A DNA stretch of 56,517 bases from Gemmatimonadota bacterium (lineage in GTDB: Bacteria; Gemmatimonadota; Gemmatimonadetes; Longimicrobiales; Gaopeijiaceae), in assembly GCA_009692105.1 (NCBI GenBank), contig SHZS01000006.1:1-56517 (forward strand), in the 5' to 3' direction. Numbering within the stretch: the first letter of the stretch is position 1; each line of letters starts with the position of its first letter. Position numbers and translations under genes: made by a program. Below are positions 16,334 through 24,511 of this stretch, in pieces. A model generated the notes under the pieces. That model saw only the letters and a list, made by a program, of their open reading frames with translations. It did no database searches and was not told where the DNA came from.

Positions 16334-16765
16334 GTGTCCACGGACCCGCGGCGCACCCAGCTCTCGTTCCTCACCCTCGCTGTGGCGCTGGCTGCAGGCA
16401 CAGTGATCGGCTACGTGGATTCGCGACCGACCTGGGACGATGCCGGCATTACCGCGGGCTCCATCTTCTTGGCGGCCGCATTCTTGGCTACAATGCGGCC
16501 ACGCACCGCTTGGCTTGTCGGTCTTGCCGTTGGTGCGCCTGTGCTGGTCCTCAATACGGTTCTGCACGGCAACTTCGGGTCCCCAATGGCCATTGGGGCA
16601 GCAGCCATTGGGATTGGGCTCATCGGTGCTGGCGGCGGCTGCTCGGCAGGGCCGTGGGTCCGACGCCGGAAAACGTCGACGTCACCGTCGAGGAAAGACC
16701 CGCGCGGCGCTGACCTCAACGCCGCGCTTCAGCCCGTTCGCTCCCTGCCCGATGGCCTCGCCTAG
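16334..16765 (+). CDS. Small four-helix membrane protein
   Basis: 143 aa from a GTG at 16334 with AAGGA 7 bases upstream; a GTG 15 bases earlier is the alternative. Four hydrophobic segments are visible: 'LSFLTLAVALAAGTVIGYVD', 'ITAGSIFLAAAFLATM', 'TAWLVGLAVGAPVLVLNTVL' and 'PMAIGAAAIGIGLIGAGGG'. The tail is basic and Ser/Arg-rich. No family is recognised. Its stop overlaps the convergent dienelactone hydrolase stop by 4 bases. Confidence 0.6.
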   Translation: MSTDPRRTQLSFLTLAVALAAGTVIGYVDSRPTWDDAGITAGSIFLAAAFLATMRPRTAWLVGLAVGAPVLVLNTVLHGNFGSPMAIGAAAIGIGLIGAGGGCSAGPWVRRRKTSTSPSRKDPRGADLNAALQPVRSLPDGLA

Positions 16766-17649
16766 CGTAGCGTTTGGTTGAAGAACGCGATCGTGCGCTC
16801 CCACGCGAGGCGGGCGGCCGCCTCGTTGTACCTTGGGGTCGTGTTGTTGTGGAACCCGTGCATCGTCCCCTCGTAGACGTACGCCGTATAGAGGACGTCG
16901 TTCGCCTTGAGAGCTGCCTCGAACGCCGGCCACCCTGAGTTCACCCCTTGGTCATCCTCCGCGTATTGGATGAGGAGTGGGGCCTTGATCTGTGCGACCT
17001 GGGCCGCCGTGGGCTGCCGACCGTAGAAGGGCACTGCGGCGCCAAGGTTCGGCAACCTCACGGCCAGGGTGTTGGCCACCCCGCCGCCGTAGCAGAATCC
17101 CACCACTCCGACCCGACCGGTGCACTCCGGGTGGCCCATGAGGTATACCGCGGCAGCCACGAAATCCTCCACGAGCTGGGCTGGATCCAGGCTCGACTGG
17201 AGCTCGCGCCCCCGATCCTCGTCCCCCGGATACCCTCCGACGGGGGTCAGCCCGTCGGGTGCCAGAGCGAGGAAATTCGCCACCGCGAGGCGCCGCGATA
17301 CATCCTCGATGTATGGGTTGAGGCCCCGGTTTTCATGCACTACGATCACGCCGGGCAGCCGGCCCGTGACTTGGGCTGGACGCGCAAGGTACGCGCGCAT
17401 CGAGCCGTGCCCCAGCGGGGCCGGATACGTGATGTACTCGTCTTCCAGCCTCGGATCCCCCTCCGAAATCTCCCGGGCAAGGCCGTAGTTGGGGGACAAG
17501 CGCTCCAGGATGCGCTGCGCCGTCATCCCGCCTACGGCGAAACGCGCGGCGCCATCAAGGAACTCGCGGCGGGAGATCCCGCCATGCACATACTTATCGA
17601 AGAGATGGAGAAGATCGGGATCGAAGTCGGAAGATTGTTCTCGTTTCAT
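16762..17649 (-). CDS. Tat-exported dienelactone hydrolase family protein
   Basis: 295 aa from the ATG at 17649, with GGAG 8 bases upstream. Near the N-terminus is a twin-arginine motif, 'ISRREFLDGAARFAVGG', so export by Tat is likely. The alpha/beta hydrolase core shows 'VIVVHENRGLNPYIEDVSRR', the nucleophile elbow 'GVVGFCYGGGVAN' with Cys as nucleophile, the acid in 'LLIQYAEDDQGVN' and the catalytic His in 'YEGTMHGFHN'. This Cys-Asp-His triad is typical of dienelactone hydrolases and carboxymethylenebutenolidases, which hydrolyse lactones or esters. The physiological substrate is unknown; the periplasmic form is common in the family. Confidence 0.88.
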   Translation of the reverse strand: MKREQSSDFDPDLLHLFDKYVHGGISRREFLDGAARFAVGGMTAQRILERLSPNYGLAREISEGDPRLEDEYITYPAPLGHGSMRAYLARPAQVTGRLPGVIVVHENRGLNPYIEDVSRRLAVANFLALAPDGLTPVGGYPGDEDRGRELQSSLDPAQLVEDFVAAAVYLMGHPECTGRVGVVGFCYGGGVANTLAVRLPNLGAAVPFYGRQPTAAQVAQIKAPLLIQYAEDDQGVNSGWPAFEAALKANDVLYTAYVYEGTMHGFHNNTTPRYNEAAARLAWERTIAFFNQTLR

Positions 17650-17819
17650 CGGAGTAGCTCCATGAGGCTTGGGTGCGAGTAGGCAAGGTAGGGCGGGCCG
17701 TCTGAGGAGGTCAAGGAAGTTGATGGAGGGGCCCGCGGCACTTCCTCGCGAGCCCACAGGTATTGGATTTCATGCATGCACCCCTTCCAGAGCGCCACCG
17801 GCCTGAACCCGGCCGAGGA

Positions 17820-18536
17820 ATGCGAACAGCACCCGCACTTTGGACCATCGGGGCCCTTCTCGGGCTGACCGCCGCCTGCGGTAGCGCTGGCGGCCGCGGC
17901 ACCGAGCCGGGACCGGGATCGGCCGCCACCTCTGCGCCCGAGATGGAAGCGATCTTCCGGGCACGGACAGACGCCGCGCGCGTGCGGTTCACCGAGGCCG
18001 AGGTTCAGTTTATGACCGGGATGATCGGCCACCACGCCCAGGCACTCCTGATGGCCGGGCTCGCCCCGGGCCACGGGGCCAACCCCTCGGTCCGGACGCT
18101 GGCCGCGCGCATTATCAATGGGCAACAGGACGAGATTGCCACGATGAGGCAGTGGCTTCGCGATCGCGATCAGCTCGTTCCAGAGGTAGAGATGGAGAAG
18201 ACGGGCATGCAGATGCCCGGGATGCTCATGCCGGCGATGCCCATGCCCGTAACCCTCATGCCCACGACACTCATGCCTGGCATGCTCACCGCAGAGCAGA
18301 TGCTGGAGCTCGATCAGGCACGGGACGCCGAATTCGATCGGCTCTTCCTGACCTACATGATCCAGCACCACCGCGGGGCCGTGACTATGGTGCAGACGCT
18401 CTTCAGCACCGATGGTACCGGACAGGATGAGGAAGCCTTCAAGCTGGCCTCCGACGCACAGGTGGACCAAATCACCGAGATCGCCCGCATGGAGCGCATG
18501 CTTGCCGCCCTTCCTCCGATGGGCGGCACCCCCTGA
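17820..18536 (+). CDS. DUF305 lipoprotein with Met-rich pentapeptide repeat
   Basis: 238 aa from the ATG at 17820, which gives a clean lipoprotein signal ('TIGALLGLTAACG'); an ATG at 17772 would add 16 atypical residues. DUF305 is a four-helix ferritin-like fold that often carries two HH motifs, seen here as 'MTGMIGHHAQALLMAGL' and 'TYMIQHHRGAVTM'. Between the two halves is an insert of five MxMPx-type repeats (18207-18296), giving about ten Met residues in 30 positions. Such Met-rich stretches bind Cu(I) in known copper-handling proteins, and some DUF305 proteins (CopM) bind copper. A periplasmic copper role is therefore likely but unproven. It lies 39 bases upstream of an LVIVD lipoprotein. 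Confidence 0.85.
   Translation: MRTAPALWTIGALLGLTAACGSAGGRGTEPGPGSAATSAPEMEAIFRARTDAARVRFTEAEVQFMTGMIGHHAQALLMAGLAPGHGANPSVRTLAARIINGQQDEIATMRQWLRDRDQLVPEVEMEKTGMQMPGMLMPAMPMPVTLMPTTLMPGMLTAEQMLELDQARDAEFDRLFLTYMIQHHRGAVTMVQTLFSTDGTGQDEEAFKLASDAQVDQITEIARMERMLAALPPMGGTP
18207..18296 (+). repeat. Six 15-bp units encoding MxMPx pentapeptides
   Basis: Consecutive 15-bp units encode MQMPG, MLMPA, MPMPV, TLMPT, TLMPG and a degenerate MLTAE. The core ATGCTCATGCC is conserved while third positions and the fifth codon vary, indicating old in-frame tandem expansion inside the DUF305 gene. Confidence 0.85.
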
Positions 18537-18575
18537 TGACCCTGTAGCTGCAATACAAAAATAGAGGAAGCCGAC

Positions 18576-20612
18576 ATGGGATCCAACGCTCCAACGTTCC
18601 GATTTGTTCTCCGCCGAGGCGTCGACCACCTCTGGTCGCTCTGCCTGGTCGCCGGATTGTTCAGCGTGGGCGCATGCGCCCCCTCCCTCACGACTTCCGG
18701 CGCGGCCAGCTCCGCACCGTCCACGATCAGGGCCACGACCAGCGCCATGGCTGGGGCGGCGGCACCGAACCCGGATCCTCGCATCGGGCTTAGTGCCGGG
18801 CTGATGAATGCAGGCGAGGCGATCTGGAACCTGCACCTCCTCTCGAAGACGCCCCCACCTCAGGAGTTCATCGGCGTCACCAACTCGGACCTCGCCTTCA
18901 CCGGCAACTATGCCATCCAGGGCAACTACAGCGGGTTCCTGGTCTGGGACATCTCGAATCCCGCCCAGCCCTCCCTTGTGAGAGGCTACCTCTGCCCCGC
19001 GTCCCAGAGCGACGTCTCGGTCTTCAAGAACCTTCTCTTCATCTCAGGCGAGGGGTATGGCGGGCGCCTCGACTGCGGAACGGAGGGTGTTCAGGATGCT
19101 ATCAGCGGAGAGCGCCTGCGCGGGATCCGCATCTTCGACATCACGGACATTCGAAACCCCCGATACGTGGGGAACGTGCAGACCTGCCGCGGCTCGCACA
19201 CGCACTCGTTGCTGGTGGACCCCGAGGATACGGCAAACATCTACATCTACGTTTCCGGTTCCGCACCCGTGCGCCCGGCGGAGGAGCTCCCGGGCTGTTC
19301 CGAGGCACCGCTGGGGGAGGATCCGCGCTCTGCGCTCTTCCGCATCGAGGTCATCAGGGTGCCGCTGGCGCAGCCCGAGCTGGCGGCGATCATAAGCTCC
19401 CCCAGGATCTTTACCGACCTCGTCGCTCCGCCGAAGCACGGCCTCGCCCCTGAAGATCTCGCCGAAGTCGATAGGGCCAGGGCACGCGGCGCCTTCGTCG
19501 TCGACATTGAAGGGGAGCCGTACATCCTGAGCAACGGGGAAGCGAACCAGCTTCTCGGCCAGGTGGTGGGGGCGCGTGGTGGGAGCGGGGCCCCGACACC
19601 CACTGACAGCCTGACGTTACGCCAGGTGCTCCCACAGATCGTCGCGGATATGGTGGCGGATCAGCCGGTGGGTCCAGCTCCCGGCCCGACCCAGTGCCAC
19701 GATATCACCGTGTACCCGGAGATCGGACTGGCCGGTGGCGCCTGCGAGGGCTACGGCTTCCTGATCGACATCCGTGACCCCGCCAACCCGAGGCGCGTCG
19801 CCGAAGCCTCCGACTCCAACTTCTCGTACTGGCACTCGGCCACCTTCAACAATGACGGCACCAAGATCCTCTTCAGCGACGAGTGGGGGGGCGGGGGGCA
19901 GGCGAAGTGCCGTCCGAACGACCCTCACGAGTGGGGTGCAGACGCGATCTTCACCATTGAGAACGCGGAGATGCGGTTCAGGAGCTACTATAAGCTCCCG
20001 GTGCCCCAGACCACCCAGGAGAACTGCGTCGCCCACAACGGGTCCCTGATCCCCATCCCCGGGCGCGACGTGATGGTGCAGTCGTGGTACCAGGGCGGCA
20101 TCTCCGTATTCGACTGGACGGATGCCGATAGCCCAGTGGAGATCGCCTTCTTCGACCGAGGTCCTGTGGACTCCACCCGTCAACGGTCGGGTGGCAGCTG
20201 GTCTGCCTACTGGTACAACGGAGTGATCGTCAGCTCCGAGATCTCGCGGGGCCTCGACGTGCTCGAGCTGGCACCGAGCGCCCTCATTTCACAGAACGAG
20301 ATTGATGCGGCCAGGTCCGTGCTCTTCGACCATTTCGATGTGCAGGGGCAGCAGCGGTTCGTCTGGCCCGTGTCGTTCGCACTGGCGCGTTCATACGTGG
20401 ACCAGCTCGAACGGTCGAACGGTCTCTCCTCCGATCGGATCTCGTCGGTGCGCCGCGAGCTCACGGCCGCCGAGAGCGCCACGGCAGCTGCGCGCCGGGA
20501 TGCGCTGACGACGCTGGGAGGGCAGCTCGAAGGCGAAGCGACACGCGCCCCTGACGCTGCGAAGGTGCGGATGCTGGCGGGCGCGGTGCAGGAGCTGGCA
20601 GCAGGGCCCTGA
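18576..20612 (+). CDS. LVIVD-repeat lipoprotein
   Basis: 678 aa. The lipobox is 'LFSVGACAP'. The body consists of beta-propeller LVIVD repeats, for example 'GNYSGFLVWDISNPAQPSLV', 'GIRIFDITDIRNPRYVGNV', 'GYGFLIDIRDPANPRRVAEA' and 'GGISVFDWTDADSPVEIAFF'. Cys occur in 'CHDITVYPEIGLAGGACEGYG' contexts and may form disulfides. The last ~110 residues are helical and Ala/Arg-rich. Ribosome site GAGGA lies 9 bases before the ATG. LVIVD proteins are surface or periplasmic propellers of unknown biochemical function. Pairing with a DUF305 protein suggests that the two act together, possibly in metal handling (inference). Confidence 0.85.
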   Translation: MGSNAPTFRFVLRRGVDHLWSLCLVAGLFSVGACAPSLTTSGAASSAPSTIRATTSAMAGAAAPNPDPRIGLSAGLMNAGEAIWNLHLLSKTPPPQEFIGVTNSDLAFTGNYAIQGNYSGFLVWDISNPAQPSLVRGYLCPASQSDVSVFKNLLFISGEGYGGRLDCGTEGVQDAISGERLRGIRIFDITDIRNPRYVGNVQTCRGSHTHSLLVDPEDTANIYIYVSGSAPVRPAEELPGCSEAPLGEDPRSALFRIEVIRVPLAQPELAAIISSPRIFTDLVAPPKHGLAPEDLAEVDRARARGAFVVDIEGEPYILSNGEANQLLGQVVGARGGSGAPTPTDSLTLRQVLPQIVADMVADQPVGPAPGPTQCHDITVYPEIGLAGGACEGYGFLIDIRDPANPRRVAEASDSNFSYWHSATFNNDGTKILFSDEWGGGGQAKCRPNDPHEWGADAIFTIENAEMRFRSYYKLPVPQTTQENCVAHNGSLIPIPGRDVMVQSWYQGGISVFDWTDADSPVEIAFFDRGPVDSTRQRSGGSWSAYWYNGVIVSSEISRGLDVLELAPSALISQNEIDAARSVLFDHFDVQGQQRFVWPVSFALARSYVDQLERSNGLSSDRISSVRRELTAAESATAAARRDALTTLGGQLEGEATRAPDAAKVRMLAGAVQELAAGP

Positions 20613-20620
20613 TCGCACGC

Positions 20621-21537
20621 TCAGAACTGGACCACGAAATCCACATACGGGAAAAGGCCGGCATCTTCTCCGACCGCCGTGACGAAGGCGCGGTCGACGC
20701 TCAGCTTTCCCCCGAGTATGCACATGCCCACGGAGATCAGGGGCTGGTCCAATCCGGGGAATATCCAGTTCTCCGAGACGAGGGAGACGCGGCGGGATAC
20801 GCGCTGCCCCCCCCCAGGACGATCATAGGCTTGTTGGCTAGATCGCTGTCCACAAAGCCATAGCCGAGGCCGATCGTCGCGCTCGTGTTGGGACTTCCGA
20901 AGGTGCTCACCCCATAAAGAATTCCCACCGTGGAAGGACTGTCGCCGAAGTCGTCGTCGCCCCAAGTCGGAATGCGCACGATGAGCGCCCCGGCCGCCAC
21001 GTGCGTCCGCTCGGACGCCTCGATGCCGACCTTCGGAGTGAGGCAGAGGAGCTGCTCGCCGAAACCCGCCTCGGGAAACAGCGACATCCCCGCGCCCACG
21101 GTGACCTGGTCGGTGAGGCCGAATGCCACGGAGGGGAAGAAGATGTAGTAGTCGGCAAAGTACCCCTCCCCGTGGGAGAGCATGCGCCCCGTCGGCGAGA
21201 AGAAGAGGCGAGTCGCGTTCGGGTTCGGAAACCAGTATTGGCCGTCGCGGATGTCAGACGCGGAGATCTCCTCCACGCTCGCGATCTGGTCGATCGGTAT
21301 TACTAGGGCACCATCGTCCGTTTCGAAGTGAACCTCGTCAGCGCCCACCTCGACCACCCGACCCACGTGGCGCTCCTCGCTGGCGGTAACGAGCAGCTGG
21401 AGTCGCCCGGGCTCGAGCACCGTCAGGCCCGACAGCTGGGCGGAACGGTCTTGGGCATAAAGTGTGACTGGGCAACCCACGGCACCCGACCAGGCGCAGA
21501 CCAGGGCAACTGCGGTAAGAAGGCGTCTCGTCCCCAT
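20621..21537 (-). pseudogene. Outer-membrane beta-barrel-type protein, frameshifted in a G9 tract
   Basis: Begins at the ATG at 21537 with GGAGG upstream and a signal peptide ending near 'VTLYAQ'. The first frame runs to 20737 and has barrel-like strands ('GYFADYYIFFPSVAFGLTDQ', 'ASERTHVAAGALIVRIPTWG', 'NTSATIGLGYGFVDSDLAN'). It then runs through a nine-G tract (plus strand C9, 20808-20816) into a short meaningless tail. The neighbouring frame carries the natural continuation ('VSLVSENWIFPGLDQPLISV' to 'AGLFPYVDFVVQF', ending in Phe like a barrel) and stops at 20621. Ten Gs, or seven, would restore one 305-aa (or 304-aa) protein. Either phase variation, a real mutation or a homopolymer read error explains this. 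An N-terminal segment around residues 25-80 resembles a small LSm/bactofilin-like lead domain but is not assigned. Confidence 0.75.
20808..20816. repeat. Nine-base C/G homopolymer at the frameshift
   Basis: C9 on the plus strand, G9 in the minus-strand coding sequence, located exactly where the reading frame of the outer-membrane gene breaks. Confidence 0.9.
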
Positions 21538-21803
21538 GACATCCTCCGATTGGGATCGCTCCGGCCACCGGGGCTGGGCCCGGACCACGCGATATGCCAC
21601 GTGCCGGGCCAGTCACTACCAGAGCAAAGTACAAATGGGCCGAGACGCTCGGGCTCCGTCAGAGTACGTAGGAGCGTGCGAAACATGACGTGGGTACGGA
21701 TAGGAGATCGGTCGGAACCCACTTGCCCGCCAGAGAGCAGGGCCGTAGCTTTTTTTTCGTTCAGAATCCAAGTAATCGCAAGGCAAACCTGGGGAAACTC
21801 ATA

Positions 21804-22571
21804 TTGGCCACCGCTAGCCGAATGGGGTTGGTGCTCGCCGTATTGTTTGGCATGCCGCGTTTCGCGATCGCGCAGGCGGACGAGATCCAGGTGTATGACG
21901 GGGGCTTGGCGGGGGTGGGCGTTTTCAACCTCACCTGGCATAACAACTACACGCCGGATGGCCTGACGGAGTCGGCCTTCCCAGGCGCCGTGGTCTCGGA
22001 TCAGGCGTTGGTCGGGGTCATGGAGTGGGCCTACGGCGTGAACAGCTGGTTCGAGGCTGGGCTCTACCTTCCCCTCTACAGCATCGACAAGGACCAGGGG
22101 CTCACCGTCAACGGCGCCAAGCTGAGGACGCTCTTCGCCGTCCCGAATGCCGCCGATCGCACCTTCTTCTATGGGGCCAACTTCGAGTTCAGCTATAACG
22201 CGAAGCGGTGGGACCCCCGGCGCATCACCTCCGAGATTCGGCCGATCATAGGGTGGCACCTGGATCCCATAGACCTCATCGTGAACCCGATCCTCGACAC
22301 GACCTACGAGGGAGGCCTCGGCAACCTCGAGGTCGTTCCTGCGATGCGGCTCGCGTACAACATCTCGCCGACGTGGGCGGTCGCTGTCGAGGAATACGCC
22401 GATCTGGGTCTGCTGGACGACCTCCTACCGGGAGCAGAGCAGGCGCATCAACTCTACGGATGCCTCAACTACGTGGGACGCGTGGAGGTTGAGGCCGGGG
22501 TCGGCTTCGGCCTGACCGATGCAGCGGACAGCCTTACTCTCAAGCTGATCCTGGCCGCCGACCTCAACTGA
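21804..22571 (+). CDS. Secreted or outer-membrane beta-rich protein, unknown family
   Basis: 255 aa from a TTG at 21804 (GGGGA upstream); an ATG at 21822 is the alternative. Both give a signal peptide ending in 'MPRFAIAQA'. The mature part alternates short amphipathic strands and turns, as in a small outer-membrane barrel: 'AGVGVFNLTWHNNYTPDG', 'MEWAYGVNSWFEAGLYLPLY', 'FYGANFEFSYNAKRWDPRRI', 'YNISPTWAVAVEEYADLG' and 'VEVEAGVGFGLTDAADSL'. It ends in an aliphatic strand. This resembles uncharacterised bacterial transporter-like or MetA-pathway-type barrel proteins, but I do not recognise a specific family. It is divergent from the frameshifted barrel gene at 20621-21537. Confidence 0.72.
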   Translation: MATASRMGLVLAVLFGMPRFAIAQADEIQVYDGGLAGVGVFNLTWHNNYTPDGLTESAFPGAVVSDQALVGVMEWAYGVNSWFEAGLYLPLYSIDKDQGLTVNGAKLRTLFAVPNAADRTFFYGANFEFSYNAKRWDPRRITSEIRPIIGWHLDPIDLIVNPILDTTYEGGLGNLEVVPAMRLAYNISPTWAVAVEEYADLGLLDDLLPGAEQAHQLYGCLNYVGRVEVEAGVGFGLTDAADSLTLKLILAADLN

Positions 22572-22587
22572 AGCGACCCGCCGCTCG

Positions 22588-22609
22588 GGGGAGGCCGGGG
22601 GGCCGTCCC
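22588..22609 (+). terminator. Possible terminator hairpin after the barrel gene
   Basis: GGGAGGCC...GGCCGTCCC forms an imperfect GC-rich stem 17 bases after the stop of the plus-strand gene, followed by only two Ts. A weak candidate. Confidence 0.3.
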
Positions 22610-22619
22610 TTCCCGGCTG

Positions 22620-22860
22620 CTACAGCCCTGATGCGGCTGCCTGGATCGGCGCCTGGGTCCCGTTGATCGAGCCCTGCCCCGCTCTTGGCGGGAAGTTCTC
22701 CCCGCGCAACTGCCTCATCGTCATCCCGTTTCCCCGATCGAGCACTGCGGCGAATGCGCGGGTAGAGCGCTCCAGACCACTGGCGGGGACCAGGTCGGGG
22801 GTGTCAAGCAGCTGGCGTACTGTGTCTGCTCCGGAGTCAGCGGTCAGATCGGATATTGAT
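22620..22860 (-). pseudogene. Probable 3' continuation of the small secreted gene in another frame
   Basis: In the frame shifted relative to the 57-aa ORF, the minus strand encodes about 79 uninterrupted residues ending at a TAG at 22620-22622, including 'LTADSGADTVRQLLDTPDLV', 'GLERSTRAFAAVLDRGNG' and 'MRQLRGENFPPRAGQG'. Charge balance and strong third-position GC suggest real coding sequence. There is no good start codon of its own. Adding one base near 22855 joins it to the signal-peptide ORF. Confidence 0.35.
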
Positions 22861-23017
22861 CGTCATCGAAGATCAGACTGTCGCGATCTCTTGGCAGACC
22901 TTCTCCGTAGGTTCTTTCCACCTCCGGGCCGAGGTCCATTTGAGCAGACGAAGCCGCGGGACTCAGCGCTATCCCGAATACCGATAACGAGGCGAGAACG
23001 CATGTGTGCGTTTTCAT
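22844..23017 (-). CDS. Small secreted acidic protein (57 aa), possibly the 5' part of a frameshifted gene
   Basis: This ORF is shorter than usual length limits. ATG at 23017 is preceded by GGGAG 8 bases upstream on the minus strand. Residues 1-25 form a clear signal peptide ('CVLASLSVFGIALSPAASSA'), leaving about 31 acidic residues containing 'MDLGPEVERTYGEGLPRD' and 'SLIFDDDQYPI'. Immediately after its stop a different frame stays open to 22620 and reads protein-like sequence (next entry), so the gene may be a ~132-aa secreted protein broken by a missing base near 22855. No family is recognised. It occupies the otherwise empty gap between the barrel gene and pntB. Confidence 0.5.
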   Translation of the reverse strand: MKTHTCVLASLSVFGIALSPAASSAQMDLGPEVERTYGEGLPRDRDSLIFDDDQYPI

Positions 23018-23107
23018 GCCGCTTCTCCCGGTGTCGTTCCGATCTGCTATCTCCGTCCAGACGAATCGCGATCGAGATGGCTGGCGTGGTCTCCCGCGTC
23101 GGTCCCT

Positions 23108-24511
23108 CTAGTGCCCGCTGCCGCTCAGCTGCTTCACCAGCTCCCCGACGACCTGCTTGGCGTCGCCGAACAGCATCCACGTGCGATCCGCGAAGTAGAG
23201 CTCGTTGTCGATGCCCGCAAAGCCCGGGTTCTTGCTGCGCTTGATGGCAAATACCGTCCGGGCCTTGTCAGCGGCGATGATCGGCATTCCGAAGATGGGG
23301 CTCGTTTTGTCGTAGCGCGCGGCGGGGTTCACGACATCGTTCGCGCCAATCACCAGGGCTACGTCGCACTGCGGCATTTCGGTGTTGATCTCGTCCATTT
23401 CGACCAGATCGGCATACGGGATCTCGGCCTCGGCCAGGAGCACGTTCATGTGACCGGGCATACGTCCCGCCACCGGGTGGATGGCGAACTTCACGGTGAT
23501 CCCGCGCTTCATGAGCTGGTCGTAGAGCTCCCGGACCTTGTGCTGGGCCTGGGCCACGGCCAGGCCGTAGCCCGGCACGATGACGACGAGGTTCGACTGC
23601 TCGAGGACCTGCGCGGCGCCCTCTGGGGTCTCCGGCTTGTAGACCTTTTCCTCCCCCCCCGCCTTGATCTGCTGCACCTGTCCGAACGCGCCGAAGAGCA
23701 CGTTCGTAAACGAGCGGTTCATCGCCTTGCACATGATGATCGAGAGGATCAAGCCGCTCGAGCCGTCCAGCGCACCCGCGGTGATGAGGAGCTTGTTATC
23801 CAGCACGAACCCCATCGCCACGGCGGAAAGGCCGGCATACGCGTTCAGGATGGCGATCACCGTCGGCATGTCCGCGCCGCCGATCGGGATGATGAGCAGC
23901 ACTCCGAAGGCGAGCGCGATGGCGATGACGACCGGAAAGAGCTTGGGTGCCAAGTCCGACGCCGGATCGATCACGAGGGCGATCCCGATTCCGACCGCGA
24001 CCAGGAGAAGACCCAAGTTGATGAAGTTCTGTCCCGGGTAGGTCACCGGCCGCTGCGGGATCCACTTCACCTCCTGGAGCTTGCCGGCTGCCATCAGGCT
24101 GCCGGTGAAGGTGAGGTACCCGAGGAGGATCTCGGCGATGATCGCGACCATCCGGAACTTAGTGAGGTTCGCGGGGCCCTCGCCCAGCCACAGGTAGTAC
24201 TCCGCCGTCCCCACCAGTCCGGCCGCCAGGCCGCCGAACGCGTGCGACAGCGCGGTCCGCTGGGGGACCGCGGTGATCGGGACCTGGGAGAGCGGCACAC
24301 CGACCAGGAAGCCCGCGGCGATCGCGAGCACGATCCAGAGGTGATGCACGATGATCGGTTGGCCCCAGGTGGCGAGCACCGCGATCGTCATGGCCACGAC
24401 CCCGGCCCGGACGCCTTTGCGCGCCGTCTTGGGGTCGTTCATCCAGTGGAGCGAGAATACGAAGAGGGCGGTCGCGACCAGGTACGAGAACTGGACGATG
24501 GAGGCAATCAT
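23108..24511 (-). CDS. pntB: NAD(P) transhydrogenase subunit beta
   Basis: 467 aa, the expected length. The N-terminal ~260 residues form a membrane domain of about nine helices ('VVIAIALAFGVLLIIPIGGA', 'MPTVIAILNAYAGLSAVAMG'). The C-terminal NADP(H)-binding dIII domain shows 'VVIVPGYGLAVAQAQHKVRE', 'VKFAIHPVAGRMPGHMNVLL', 'VALVIGANDVVNPAA' and 'KRSKNPGFAGIDNELYF', all diagnostic. With the alpha subunits it couples proton re-entry to hydride transfer from NADH to NADP+. The start overlaps the stop of pntA2 by 4 bases. A G7-8 tract near 23655 is read through intact. Confidence 0.97.
   Translation of the reverse strand: MIASIVQFSYLVATALFVFSLHWMNDPKTARKGVRAGVVAMTIAVLATWGQPIIVHHLWIVLAIAAGFLVGVPLSQVPITAVPQRTALSHAFGGLAAGLVGTAEYYLWLGEGPANLTKFRMVAIIAEILLGYLTFTGSLMAAGKLQEVKWIPQRPVTYPGQNFINLGLLLVAVGIGIALVIDPASDLAPKLFPVVIAIALAFGVLLIIPIGGADMPTVIAILNAYAGLSAVAMGFVLDNKLLITAGALDGSSGLILSIIMCKAMNRSFTNVLFGAFGQVQQIKAGGEEKVYKPETPEGAAQVLEQSNLVVIVPGYGLAVAQAQHKVRELYDQLMKRGITVKFAIHPVAGRMPGHMNVLLAEAEIPYADLVEMDEINTEMPQCDVALVIGANDVVNPAARYDKTSPIFGMPIIAADKARTVFAIKRSKNPGFAGIDNELYFADRTWMLFGDAKQVVGELVKQLSGSGH

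Noticed and set aside
16133-16567. N-terminal extension of the SMP-30-like protein to 457 aa
   Set aside because: The GTG at 16132 has a perfect AGGAGG and begins a lipoprotein signal; the extension has no such features.
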